From: Chitinophagaceae bacterium
Lineage (GTDB): Bacteria > Bacteroidota > Bacteroidia > Chitinophagales > Chitinophagaceae
DNA: 64,000 bases
Direction of reading: 5' to 3'
Assembly: GCA_016715365.1 (NCBI GenBank)
Contig: JADKAM010000003.1
Location: 186,001 to 250,000, forward strand
Shown here: positions 28,844 to 37,147 of the stretch, piece by piece
Position numbering within the stretch: position 1 is the stretch's first letter
How the letters are laid out: each line of letters starts with the position of its first letter
Notes under the pieces: model-generated
Told to the model about the DNA's origin: nothing
Seen by the model: only the letters and a program-made list of their open reading frames with translations
Databases searched by the model: none
Translations under genes and position numbers: made by a program

Positions 28844-31360
28844 ATGATAAAGAAACTGCTTATCGCATTTTTAATTTTTAATTCTTCATTTTTAATTACT
28901 CATGCGCAAACACCCAAGTCGTACACATCTGCAGAGATACTGTTGCAGTTGAAAAAATTGAATGTGCTCGGCTCGGTTTTATACATTGCTGCTCATCCGG
29001 ATGATGAGAATACAAGGCTGTTGGCATATTTAGCCAACGAAAAATTATACCGTACCGGTTATTTAAGTTTAACCCGTGGTGATGGCGGACAGAATTTAAT
29101 AGGAGATGAGCAGGGAGTTGACCTGGGTTTGATACGCACACAGGAATTGCTGGCTGCCCGCCGCATTGACGGTGCCGAGCAGTTCTTTAGCCGTGCCTTT
29201 GATTTTGGCTACAGCAAAAGCCCCGAAGAAGCCCTGAAATTTTGGGGCCACGATAAAATATTAAGTGATGTGGTTTGGGTGATACGAAAATTCAGACCGG
29301 ATGTTATTATAACAAGATTTCCTACTACAGGCGAGGGCGGACATGGGCATCATACAGCATCGGCCATACTTGCCGGTGAGGCATTTGATGCAGCAGCAGA
29401 CCCAACAAAATTTCCGGAACAGTTAACTAAAGGAGTAACAGTTTGGCAGGCCAAAAGAATTTTATGGAACACATTTAATTTTAGCGGAACCAACACACAA
29501 AGCAACGACCAGTTTAAAATGGATTGCGGCGATTACAATCCCATACTCGGAAAAAGTTATGGAGAGATTGCAGCCGCAAGCCGCAGTCAGCACAAAAGCC
29601 AGGGCTTTGGTGTGCCTGCACAAAGAGGTAGTGTAATAGAATATTTTAAAACCATTAAAGGAACGGCACCCGTAAATGACCTGATGGAAGGCGTAAATTT
29701 AGATTGGATGTGGTTTTCTTCGGTTGATCATCAAAACCAGGATGGTCTGGGTGTGAAAAATAAAATTAATAGTATAATTAAAAATTATTCAGTAGAAAAT
29801 CCTGAAAAATCCTTGCCTGCATTAGTTGATTTATATAAAAATATGGAGGCAATACCCGACGATGGTTACTGGAAAAATAAAAAAATGGAAGAGGTAAAAG
29901 AACTGGTACAAAATTGTAGCGGTTTATTTATGGATGCTACCACCAATACGCAGTATGCAGTGCCGGGTGATAGCCTTAAAATAAACCTGGTGGTAAACAA
30001 CCGTTCTGGTGCCAATGTTTTAAGTGCAGATGCTCATGTGAACGACGATTATATAATTTTTGATCAACTAAAGAAAAATATAAATTCAACTAAAACCTAT
30101 GGTATGGTGGTACGGCATAATACCAGGCCTACACAGCCATATTGGCTGGAGAATACCATGGATAAAGGAAGCTTTAATGTTACCGATCAGCAGCAGATTG
30201 GTAAAGGGGAAACTGATCCATTCAGCGTTGTTTTCAGTATGCTGATTGAAGGCAGGGAATTTAAATTTACCAAACCCGTTCGTTATAAATTTACAGATCC
30301 TGTTAAAGGAGAATTGTACCAGCCGGTAACAATATTACCCTTGGCAGAAGTGAATTACAGCAGCAATGTTTTTTTGGCCATTAATAACAAACCGGTTGAA
30401 ATAGGAACCCATGTGAAATCCAATTTGCCTGTGGCTTCTACTTTTACTGTTACAAAGCAAACCAGTTTAAAAGTAAAGAACGCTGCTAACCCTTTTACTT
30501 TTAAAAGCAGTACAGACAATAAAGTTAATAATGAATCTTCTGTATTTTCTTTTAATGGTGTTGAGGGTGATTATGTGGAAGAAATAAAATTGCAGGCTTC
30601 AGATGGCGCCGGTGTTTTTCAACAATACAAAAAAAATATTGAGTACGATCATATTCCTTCCATCGTTTATTTTCATGAAGCCACAGCTAAACTATCTAAA
30701 ATCGATTTGAAGACTGAAGGTAATTATGTAGGCTATATTCCCGGTGCAGGAGATAAAGTTCCGGAAGCATTAAGAGCAATGGGCTACAAGGTTGTAACAC
30801 TAAAGGAGAGCGATATGAAAGCTGCCAACCTTAAACAGTTTGATGCGATTGTCACCGGGGTACGTGCATACAATACCAATGAATGGATGAACAATGTATA
30901 TGATGACCTGATGCAGTATGTAAAGGATGGAGGCGTGTTGCTGGTGCAATACAATACCAGTAACCAGATAGGCCCGGTTAAAGCAAAAATATCGCCGTAC
31001 CCTTTTAACATCAGCCGAAACAGAATTACGGATGAAGAAGCAAAAGTTAATTTTTTAATTCCCGGTCATCCGGCATTGAATCATCCCAATAAAATTACCG
31101 ATAAAGATTTTGATGGCTGGATACAGGAGCGTAGCATTTATCATGCAGACAAACCGGATACTGCTTACAAAGCCATCCTCAGCATGAAAGATCCTGGCGA
31201 GAAGGAACAGGACGGCAGTCTTATTATTGCGAATTACGGTAAAGGAAGATTTGTGTATACAGGTTTGGTTTTCTTTCGAGAATTACCTGCAGGTGTTCCG
31301 GGTGCTTACCGGTTATTTGCGAATTTGATTGCGAATAAAAGGAATAAGTATATAAAGTAG
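28844..31360 (+). CDS. Secreted LmbE/PIG-L-family deacetylase, multidomain
   Basis: 838 residues with a signal peptide (1-22, ITHAQ). The N-terminal PIG-L domain has the metal motif AAHPDDEN (His51, Asp53, Asp54) and the second ligand cluster GHGHHTAS (His167, His169, His170), with LTRGDGGQN between. The family removes N-acetyl groups from GlcNAc-containing molecules. The middle is beta-sandwich-like. The C-terminal 200 residues (GYKVVTLKESDMKAANLKQF ... YVKDGGVLLVQYNT) resemble the ThuA/glutamine-amidotransferase fold, as in the preceding protein. Start is 26 bases after the M14 gene. Large periplasmic PIG-L proteins are common in Bacteroidota; the substrate is not known. The company of a peptidase and a symporter suggests scavenging of amino-sugar conjugates. 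Confidence 0.87.
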   Translation: MIKKLLIAFLIFNSSFLITHAQTPKSYTSAEILLQLKKLNVLGSVLYIAAHPDDENTRLLAYLANEKLYRTGYLSLTRGDGGQNLIGDEQGVDLGLIRTQELLAARRIDGAEQFFSRAFDFGYSKSPEEALKFWGHDKILSDVVWVIRKFRPDVIITRFPTTGEGGHGHHTASAILAGEAFDAAADPTKFPEQLTKGVTVWQAKRILWNTFNFSGTNTQSNDQFKMDCGDYNPILGKSYGEIAAASRSQHKSQGFGVPAQRGSVIEYFKTIKGTAPVNDLMEGVNLDWMWFSSVDHQNQDGLGVKNKINSIIKNYSVENPEKSLPALVDLYKNMEAIPDDGYWKNKKMEEVKELVQNCSGLFMDATTNTQYAVPGDSLKINLVVNNRSGANVLSADAHVNDDYIIFDQLKKNINSTKTYGMVVRHNTRPTQPYWLENTMDKGSFNVTDQQQIGKGETDPFSVVFSMLIEGREFKFTKPVRYKFTDPVKGELYQPVTILPLAEVNYSSNVFLAINNKPVEIGTHVKSNLPVASTFTVTKQTSLKVKNAANPFTFKSSTDNKVNNESSVFSFNGVEGDYVEEIKLQASDGAGVFQQYKKNIEYDHIPSIVYFHEATAKLSKIDLKTEGNYVGYIPGAGDKVPEALRAMGYKVVTLKESDMKAANLKQFDAIVTGVRAYNTNEWMNNVYDDLMQYVKDGGVLLVQYNTSNQIGPVKAKISPYPFNISRNRITDEEAKVNFLIPGHPALNHPNKITDKDFDGWIQERSIYHADKPDTAYKAILSMKDPGEKEQDGSLIIANYGKGRFVYTGLVFFRELPAGVPGAYRLFANLIANKRNKYIK

Positions 31361-31393
31361 TTATTACAAAATTGAGTAGCTGAATAAAAAAAT

Positions 31394-31498
31394 ATGCAAA
31401 ACGAAAAATCATATTGGAACAAGTGGTACATCGCAGTATTTATTTTTTTACTTTTTCAGATCTTTTTATTCTATTGGATAACTAAGTCATTTTCATGA
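31394..31498 (+). CDS. 34-residue single-helix membrane protein coupled to a symporter
   Basis: A very short gene, MQNEKSYWNKWYIAVFIFLL followed by FQIFLFYWITKSFS. It has a polar, Trp-rich N-terminus, one hydrophobic helix (about 12-30) and a short Lys-containing tail. It begins 33 bases after the deacetylase stop, and its TGA overlaps the ATG of the sodium:solute symporter (ATGA), the classic arrangement for translational coupling. Codon use and overlap make a real gene likely. I infer that it is an accessory subunit or assembly factor of the symporter; other small subunits of such symporters are known but are longer. It could also be a leader that only sets translation of the downstream gene. 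Confidence 0.7.
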   Translation: MQNEKSYWNKWYIAVFIFLLFQIFLFYWITKSFS

Positions 31499-33123
31499 GT
31501 AGCATCGACTGGATCATATTATGTGTAACGCTTGCTGGTATTGTTTTATACGGTATCTATAAGAGCCGTACATCCAAAAACCTGGAAGGTTATTTTTTAA
31601 GTAACCGTTCCCTGCCGTGGTATCTCGTGTTATTCAGCATCATGGGTACACAGGCCAGTGCCATTACTTTTTTAACCGGCCCGGGGCAGGCTTTCAGCGA
31701 TGGAATGCGTTTTGTGCAATATTATTTTGGTCTGCCACTGGCAATGATCGTCATCAGTATATTTTTTGTGCCGGTATTCAGCAGGCTGAAAGTGTACACT
31801 GCTTACGAATTTTTAGAAAACCGGTTTGATCTTAAAACCCGTACACTTACTTCGTTTTTATTTTTATTATCCCGTGGGTTAAGCACGGGTATCAGCATTT
31901 TTGCACCATCTATTGTGTTAAGTTCTTTAATGGGCTGGAACATTTATTATACCAACCTGGTCATGGGTGGTATACTCATTATTTACACCATGAGCGGTGG
32001 TGCCAAAGCTGTGGCACATACACAAAAGCTGCAGATGATCATTGTGTTTGTCACACTTTTTATTGTTGGATATTTAGCCGTTAAATTACTGCCCGATGCC
32101 ATTGGCTTTACAGAAGCCCTGCATAAAAGCGGCGAGATGGGAAAGATGAATATCATCACAACCGGCTTTACTGATAAGGGTTTCGACTGGAAGGACCGCT
32201 ACAATATCTGGAGTGGATTGATAGGAGGTTTTTTTCTGGCGCTTAGTTATTTTGGAACCGACCATAGCCAGGTAGGACGTTATCTTACCGCAAAAAATGT
32301 AAAGGAAAGCCGCAAAGGATTATTGATGAACGGGCTGGTAAAAGTGCCCATGCAGTTTTTTATTTTACTGATTGGGATACTCATTTTTTCGTTTTATCAA
32401 TACAATAAAGGACCGGTATATTTTGATGCCGTAAGTTTGCATGAAGCAAAACAAACGGTAAAGAAGGATTCTTTAAACATGCTGGAAGCACAGTATGATG
32501 CTGCTTTTGCAGCTAAAAACATGACAGAGGCAAATGCCATACGCAAAACTTTTAAAGGCGTAATGCAGCGGGCATTGCCTGAGGAAAAGCCAAACGATAC
32601 CAATTTTATCTTCCTGTGGTTTGTAAAGGAAAATTTACCGGTGGGGTTGATAGGGTTAATCTTTGCTATCATTTTCCTGGCAGCCTGGGGTAGTATTGCT
32701 GCGGCACTCAATTCGCTGGCAGCCTGTTCGGTGGTTGATTTTCACAAAAAATTCTTTGTAAAAAAAGAAACAGAACTGGAAGATTATAAAGTGGCGCATT
32801 GGTACACACTGGGCTGGGGTATATTCTGCATCATCATTTCTATGTTTGCCTATAATATTGGCAACAGCCTTATTGAAGCGGTGAATATTTTAGGTTCACT
32901 TTTTTATGGTGTGATACTGGGTATTTTCCTGGTTGCTTTGGGAATGAAGTTCATCAGGGGGCATGCCGTTTTTTATGCCGCAATCATTTCAGAATTACTG
33001 ATAATCATCATTTACAAAATGGATGTAGTTTCCTTTTTATGGTTGAATGCCATTGGTGCTATACTGGTTATTGTGCTTGCATCAGTACTGCAGCTTTTTA
33101 CAAAACAAAAAGCGCTGCAGTAA
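31495..33123 (+). CDS. Sodium:solute symporter (SSS family)
   Basis: 542 residues with about 13 membrane helices. The start MSSIDWIILCVTLAGIVLYGIYKS and the segments LSNRSLPWYLVLFSIMGTQASAITFLTGPGQA and YTAYEFLENRFD are typical of the family, as is SYFGTDHSQVGRYLTAKN. A soluble insertion of about 60 residues between helices (near 305-365) carries charged sequence. It belongs to a different branch from the SGLT-like transporter at 7839-9569. It is the last gene of the peptidase/deacetylase operon and overlaps the small membrane protein by four bases. It probably takes up the product released by the two exported enzymes with Na+. A weak hairpin spans the stop codon (about 33109-33134). Confidence 0.92.
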   Translation: MSSIDWIILCVTLAGIVLYGIYKSRTSKNLEGYFLSNRSLPWYLVLFSIMGTQASAITFLTGPGQAFSDGMRFVQYYFGLPLAMIVISIFFVPVFSRLKVYTAYEFLENRFDLKTRTLTSFLFLLSRGLSTGISIFAPSIVLSSLMGWNIYYTNLVMGGILIIYTMSGGAKAVAHTQKLQMIIVFVTLFIVGYLAVKLLPDAIGFTEALHKSGEMGKMNIITTGFTDKGFDWKDRYNIWSGLIGGFFLALSYFGTDHSQVGRYLTAKNVKESRKGLLMNGLVKVPMQFFILLIGILIFSFYQYNKGPVYFDAVSLHEAKQTVKKDSLNMLEAQYDAAFAAKNMTEANAIRKTFKGVMQRALPEEKPNDTNFIFLWFVKENLPVGLIGLIFAIIFLAAWGSIAAALNSLAACSVVDFHKKFFVKKETELEDYKVAHWYTLGWGIFCIIISMFAYNIGNSLIEAVNILGSLFYGVILGIFLVALGMKFIRGHAVFYAAIISELLIIIIYKMDVVSFLWLNAIGAILVIVLASVLQLFTKQKALQ

Positions 33124-33155
33124 CGCAACGCTTTGTAAAAGTATTTGTGCCTGAT

Positions 33156-33989
33156 TTATTTTAAAGTCTTCTGAAAGTCTTTATTCATTTTTACGTAATC
33201 ATCGTTCTTTGCTGCTGTTGCCAGCTCCAGCGATTTTTTTGAACTTTCCAAGGCTCCGGCTTTATCTCCCATTTCTTTCTGGATCTTAGCTTTGTATATC
33301 CACATCCAGAAAGCTTCTTTATTTCCTTCAATAGCTTTGGTAGTATTTTCCAGTGCAAGGGCTAAATTTTTATCATATTCATTGTAAAATTGGGCAGCCT
33401 GCCAGTAAGGTTTTTTATCCGTTTTCATGGCAGCTTCGATCTGTCCTCTTACTTTATCCAGGAAATCAGCAACAAGCGGGATAGAAACTAAAGTCTTTTC
33501 CCATTTAATGTCGAGAGAACAGGAGGTGGCTTTTACATCATTAAATTCCATCGTAAATGATTCGGCTTTCTTTTTGTTTTTTACGGGTTCAATATTAAAA
33601 CGAATAACATCTTCGCTTTCTTTGTATCCATCAATACCCCAGTTTTTCAGCCCTTTATTAATGATGACTACCCAGGTGTCAATGCCCGGAATAGTATACA
33701 AAACATAAGTACCACTATCCAGTTTTTTACCGCCAATTTCAACCGGTTCGCTAAAAACTATTTTGGTTGCAGCATTGGCACCGGTACGCCATAATTTATT
33801 ATAAGGAACCAGGTCGCCAAAAATTTTACGGCCTTTGGCTGCCGGCCTTGAGTAGGTTAATTCAACCGTACCGATGCCAAACTCCTGCTTAACAGTTTGA
33901 GTTGGCGATGGTGCAGGCATTTTTACCTGCGCATTGGTTAACATGGCAAAGCCTGCAATTGCAAGTGCCGACAATATTATTTTTTTCAT
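33156..33989 (-). CDS. DUF2911 family protein with TPR-like C-terminus
   Basis: 277 residues from the ATG at 33989, which begins a signal peptide (MKKIILSALAIAGFAMLTNAQ); the five residues upstream in frame are not needed. The DUF2911 domain (about 25-190) is recognised by VELTYSRPAAKGRKIFGDLVPYN, LWRTGANAATKI and SGTYVLYTIPG. The C-terminal 80 residues are helical and TPR-like (ENTTKAIEGNKEAFWMWIYKAKIQ). DUF2911 proteins are abundant in Bacteroidota, periplasmic and uncharacterised. It follows the membrane anti-sigma-like gene by 68 bases on the same strand and could be under the same ECF system. Confidence 0.85.
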   Translation of the reverse strand: MKKIILSALAIAGFAMLTNAQVKMPAPSPTQTVKQEFGIGTVELTYSRPAAKGRKIFGDLVPYNKLWRTGANAATKIVFSEPVEIGGKKLDSGTYVLYTIPGIDTWVVIINKGLKNWGIDGYKESEDVIRFNIEPVKNKKKAESFTMEFNDVKATSCSLDIKWEKTLVSIPLVADFLDKVRGQIEAAMKTDKKPYWQAAQFYNEYDKNLALALENTTKAIEGNKEAFWMWIYKAKIQKEMGDKAGALESSKKSLELATAAKNDDYVKMNKDFQKTLK

Positions 33990-34057
33990 ATAAAAATTTT
34001 GCACGTAAGGTACAAAATCTAAAAGAAGAGAAGATAGGATAATGATGCTGAATTGAA

Positions 34058-35425
34058 TCAGAATTGCACTTTAATACTTGCAGAGGTTTTCTTACCTTTT
34101 TTAACCTTCCACTGAGGCCCCTCCTTAAGAAGGCGTTTGGCAGCCTCATCATACTCAGTACCCAGCGATTTGTTTACTCTGATGTTGGATATAGTGCCGT
34201 TTGATTTAACATCAAAAGTTAATTCCACTTCGCCATGTACATTACCCTGTAATTTCGATTCAGGTATATCAAGATTGTTGGCCACATAGGTGTTGTAATT
34301 ATCCCAGCCATCTGCCGGTTCTACATTTACAGCAGAATCTCTTAAAAGCATGGCCCTGCGTGAGCGCTTGGTGCTGGTTATATCTGCATTGCCAATAATT
34401 GTTTTGTCTTTAAGTGCTATTTCGTCTTCCTGTAAAATAATTTTTGTTTGAGCCTGGTTGCTGCGTAAGGCGAATGTTTTTGCCTGGTAGCCAACAGACT
34501 TTACTTCTACCTGTAAAACACTGTCGGTAGATACCAGCCTTACCATTCCTTTTGCATCGGCATAAGTGCCAAAATTTTCTTTTTTAATAGAAATATTGGT
34601 AAAGGGTAGTGGTGAATTATCGGCTGATACAACCTGCGCTGTAAAAAAATTATTCAGAACAGCATCCCTTTTAGCAGGAGCCTTGCTTCTCTGTTGGCTC
34701 ATAAAATCATCATCATTTTGTTTTGCTGATTGTTTGCTTTTTTCAGCATTCATTTCTTTGGCTAAATCGGCATTGTTGCCCGCAGCCGAAGGATTATTTA
34801 CAGGCGGTGCTGCAGCAATGGTATTGTCATTTTCGGGTGCAGTGGCTGTAGCAACAGGTGTTACCGGCTTTAATTGCGGACCATCCGGGTTTGGAATATA
34901 TTTATCCTCAGTTTTAGCAAGTTCATTCAACTTGGCTACTGAACCAGGTAAGTTATTCTTTTGCTCAGTTGTTGCAGAGGCAGATGGATTCAGATTTTCT
35001 GTAACTGAGGCAGATTGCGTGTTTTCAGGCAGGAATACACTGTCAATTACTGTAGTTTTTGCCTGGGCAATTTGTATTTTATCTGTGTCTTCTTTTTTAT
35101 TGTTATTGAATAATACTGTAAATGTGGCACCACCACCAATAATGATAACAGCAGCCGCTGCTTTCCACCAGTTGGTTTTTGATTTGTGTAATGGAATTAT
35201 TTTGGCCACGGTTCCTTTGTTGGTAATTTCCTGCCGCAATGCAACCAGTTGGTTATTCCATTCTTTGTTTTGCACAGTTTCGTAACCTTCCATAGCTTCT
35301 GCTAAAAAAGGATCGTCAAGTGCAGCTTTTTCCATGGCGTGCATTTGCAAAGGCGACAGGTTACCTGCCAGGTATTGCTCAATATCTCTTGCCGTGTAAA
35401 TAATATTTTTTTCTTTATCGCTCAT
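34058..35425 (-). CDS. Membrane anti-sigma-like protein with carboxypeptidase-regulatory and TonB C-terminal domains
   Basis: 455 residues. The cytoplasmic N-terminus (YTARDIEQYLAGNLSPLQMHAMEKAAL) is of the zinc-finger-less anti-sigma type. A single helix follows (WWKAAAAVIIIGGGATFTVLF, about 87-107), then a low-complexity Ala/Asn/Pro/Gln periplasmic linker, a CarboxypepD_reg-like domain (about 270-340, VVSADNSPLPFTNISIKKEN), and a TonB C-terminal domain (VHGEVELTFDVKSNGTISNIRV). The gene lies directly downstream of an ECF sigma factor. I infer that it holds the sigma factor at the membrane and senses an envelope signal through its TonB-like end. This combined architecture is common in Bacteroidota, but its signal is not known. 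Confidence 0.85.
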   Translation of the reverse strand: MSDKEKNIIYTARDIEQYLAGNLSPLQMHAMEKAALDDPFLAEAMEGYETVQNKEWNNQLVALRQEITNKGTVAKIIPLHKSKTNWWKAAAAVIIIGGGATFTVLFNNNKKEDTDKIQIAQAKTTVIDSVFLPENTQSASVTENLNPSASATTEQKNNLPGSVAKLNELAKTEDKYIPNPDGPQLKPVTPVATATAPENDNTIAAAPPVNNPSAAGNNADLAKEMNAEKSKQSAKQNDDDFMSQQRSKAPAKRDAVLNNFFTAQVVSADNSPLPFTNISIKKENFGTYADAKGMVRLVSTDSVLQVEVKSVGYQAKTFALRSNQAQTKIILQEDEIALKDKTIIGNADITSTKRSRRAMLLRDSAVNVEPADGWDNYNTYVANNLDIPESKLQGNVHGEVELTFDVKSNGTISNIRVNKSLGTEYDEAAKRLLKEGPQWKVKKGKKTSASIKVQF

Positions 35426-35470
35426 TAATCTATAAAATAAATCAGTTGCCTAAATATCTAAATTCCGAAA

Positions 35471-35510
35471 CTCCTAACTCCAGACTCTTTACTCCCAACT
35501 CCTAATTCTT
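35471..35510. repeat. Micro-repeat island at the 3' end of the sigma factor gene
   Basis: Words CTCCTAACTCC, AGACTCTTTACTCCC, AACTCCTAATTCTT in succession, the minus-strand version of GAGTC/GGAGT text seen elsewhere. The TAG stop of the sigma gene lies inside it, and it separates sigma and anti-sigma genes. Confidence 0.65.
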
Positions 35511-36074
35511 CCCATCCATACAAATTTTCAAATTCCGTTTTCCATTCTGAATATAACTCCGCACTTTATTCCAGTCAAATCCCGTTATTTCAGCTATTTC
35601 GTTATAACATTTGCTTTCCAGGTAAAACAGTCTTACAGTTTCCTGCTGTTCGGTTGGCAGGGTTTCCATACATTGCTCTAATTTCTTAAAATTTTCCTCT
35701 TTTTCCAAAGCCTCGTTCTTCAGATGCGTATTTTCTTCCGAATACATAAAAACAGGGTTAAATTCTGTTGTTTTTATGTTTTTGGGGCTTCTCAACTGCA
35801 TCAGGCAGTAATTTCTGGCCAAAACGTGCAGCCAGCCTTTAAAATTATCTACCTCATGTACCCTCAATTTAGTGTTTAATTCGCCAAAAATATCCATTAC
35901 GGCATCTTTGCATCGTTCGGTATCTTTAAAATATTTCAGGCAAACACCATACACCAGGTCCATATACCGCAGGTATAAATTGCTTAAATGACTGATTTCG
36001 CCTGTGCTTTTAAAAGCCGCAAGTAACTCTTTGTCGGTGGAATTATCCTGAGATATGTTTTTTATAAATGCCAA
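35502..36074 (-). CDS. ECF-family RNA polymerase sigma factor
   Basis: 190 residues with region 2 (LSNLYLRYMDLVYGVCLKYFKDTERCKDAVMDIF) and region 4 (LEQCMETLPTEQQETVRLFYLESKCYNEIAEITGFDWNKVRSYI) of sigma-70, and no region 1 or 3, as in ECF sigma factors. It directs RNA polymerase to a small regulon and is probably held by the downstream membrane protein. No in-frame ATG exists before the conserved region; the only conventional start is TTG at 36074, preceded by AGGGG very close by and by a 14-base perfect palindrome. An in-frame stop lies about nine codons upstream, so the protein cannot be much longer. Confidence 0.9.
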   Translation of the reverse strand: MAFIKNISQDNSTDKELLAAFKSTGEISHLSNLYLRYMDLVYGVCLKYFKDTERCKDAVMDIFGELNTKLRVHEVDNFKGWLHVLARNYCLMQLRSPKNIKTTEFNPVFMYSEENTHLKNEALEKEENFKKLEQCMETLPTEQQETVRLFYLESKCYNEIAEITGFDWNKVRSYIQNGKRNLKICMDGKN

Positions 36075-36082
36075 ACCCCTAA

Positions 36083-36096
36083 TCCGCCGCGGCGGA
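36083..36096. repeat. GC-rich perfect palindrome upstream of the sigma gene
   Basis: TCCGCCGCGGCGGA is self-complementary over 14 bases and lies 8 bases before the TTG start. In the transcript it would form a tight structure at the ribosome-binding region, or on DNA it could be a binding site. Confidence 0.6.
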
Positions 36097-36216
36097 GATC
36101 AATTGTGTTTTATTATTAATATTATTACCAGTCATTATTTACAAATATTGAAAAGATATTCAAATTATCATTCTCCAAATTTTCCCGGTTTTATCGGGAC
36201 GGAGGGAGTGTCTGCT

Positions 36217-37044
36217 TTACTCAAAATACACTTTCACCGTTTGATAAAAAAGCCGGCTGTTCATATACTGGCTCTGCTGCAATTGTTTTTCGGAAAAGCC
36301 CTGTAAGCCCAATAGTCCTGCTGCATTTCCTTTGTTGATGGCAATCTCCAGGTATCCGGCCGCATTAAATAATGCCAGCTTTTCGCCTTCGGGAGCATCC
36401 GCATAGGTTTCGCTTATTTTATCAATTACTTCATCCCTTTTAAATACAATTTTAAAACTGCGTCCTTTTCGCTGTTCTTCAAACTCATCTTGATGAATGT
36501 TTACGATCACGTTCTCAAAATTATCTATAAAAATAATCTGTCCTTCAATATAATCGTTTCCCAGCATGGGTCTTAAAGGATTTTTTACATGAATGGAAAC
36601 GCCGGCATCGCCGATGTCTTCAATCTTTTTTCCAGTAAGCAACTTATTAAAAGCATGGGCAAATACGGAAGCACAGTAAAGCGTATTTTTTTGTTGATTT
36701 TTATCTAAAGCCAGTGCCACTGTTTTTTGCGGAACTTCTTCCAGGATCATGGTTAATAAACCATTATCTGCACAGCCAATAAAATGTCCATTGTGTTCTG
36801 CCATTAAAAGATGTTCTGGTTTTTCATCAAATAAATTAACCAGTATTAAATGAAAAGTACCCGGTGGAAAATTCTTTATGGCATTGCGGCAAACGTAGGC
36901 CGACTGCGGGTAATTAAACGGAGAAAGGTTGTGCGTAATATCAATTAAAGAAAAAGCCGGGTTTGTTTGTAACAATTGACCCTTGACTGCACCAATCAGA
37001 AAATCCTGCTGGCCAATATCGGAGGTAAGGGTTAGTAAAGGCAT
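36217..37044 (-). CDS. S-adenosylmethionine hydroxide adenosyltransferase-like protein (DUF62)
   Basis: 275 residues. The N-terminal LTLTSDIGQQDFLIGAVKG and LIDITHNLSPFNYPQSAYV, and the later GCADNGLLTMILE and YIEGQIIFIDNFENVIVNI, define the SAM hydrolase/fluorinase superfamily. Members use water as hydroxide to split SAM into adenosine and methionine. The usual conserved segment VDPGVGT after the central strand is replaced here by LVNLFDEKPEH, so the protein belongs to a divergent group whose activity is not assured. It is monocistronic or cotranscribed with the SDR gene downstream, 103 bases away across a repeat island. Confidence 0.85.
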   Translation of the reverse strand: MPLLTLTSDIGQQDFLIGAVKGQLLQTNPAFSLIDITHNLSPFNYPQSAYVCRNAIKNFPPGTFHLILVNLFDEKPEHLLMAEHNGHFIGCADNGLLTMILEEVPQKTVALALDKNQQKNTLYCASVFAHAFNKLLTGKKIEDIGDAGVSIHVKNPLRPMLGNDYIEGQIIFIDNFENVIVNIHQDEFEEQRKGRSFKIVFKRDEVIDKISETYADAPEGEKLALFNAAGYLEIAINKGNAAGLLGLQGFSEKQLQQSQYMNSRLFYQTVKVYFE

Positions 37045-37051
37045 TTATTTT

Positions 37052-37147
37052 GGTTAATCCGTTAATTGCCCGCCCGGCTGAATGCCGTTCGGACGGGGTT
37101 AATTAGTTAATCCGTAAATACGTTATTCAAGTTAACGTTTAAACAGA
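37052..37147. repeat. Micro-repeat island between SDR and SAM hydrolase genes
   Basis: Repeated word TTAATCCGTTAATT (37055-37067), again GTTAATTAGTTAATCCGTAAATACG in part (37098-37122), then GTTAACG and ATTAACG. The middle contains a GC-rich imperfect hairpin (CCCGCCCGG / TTCGGACGGGG). The right end touches the SDR stop codon. Confidence 0.6.
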
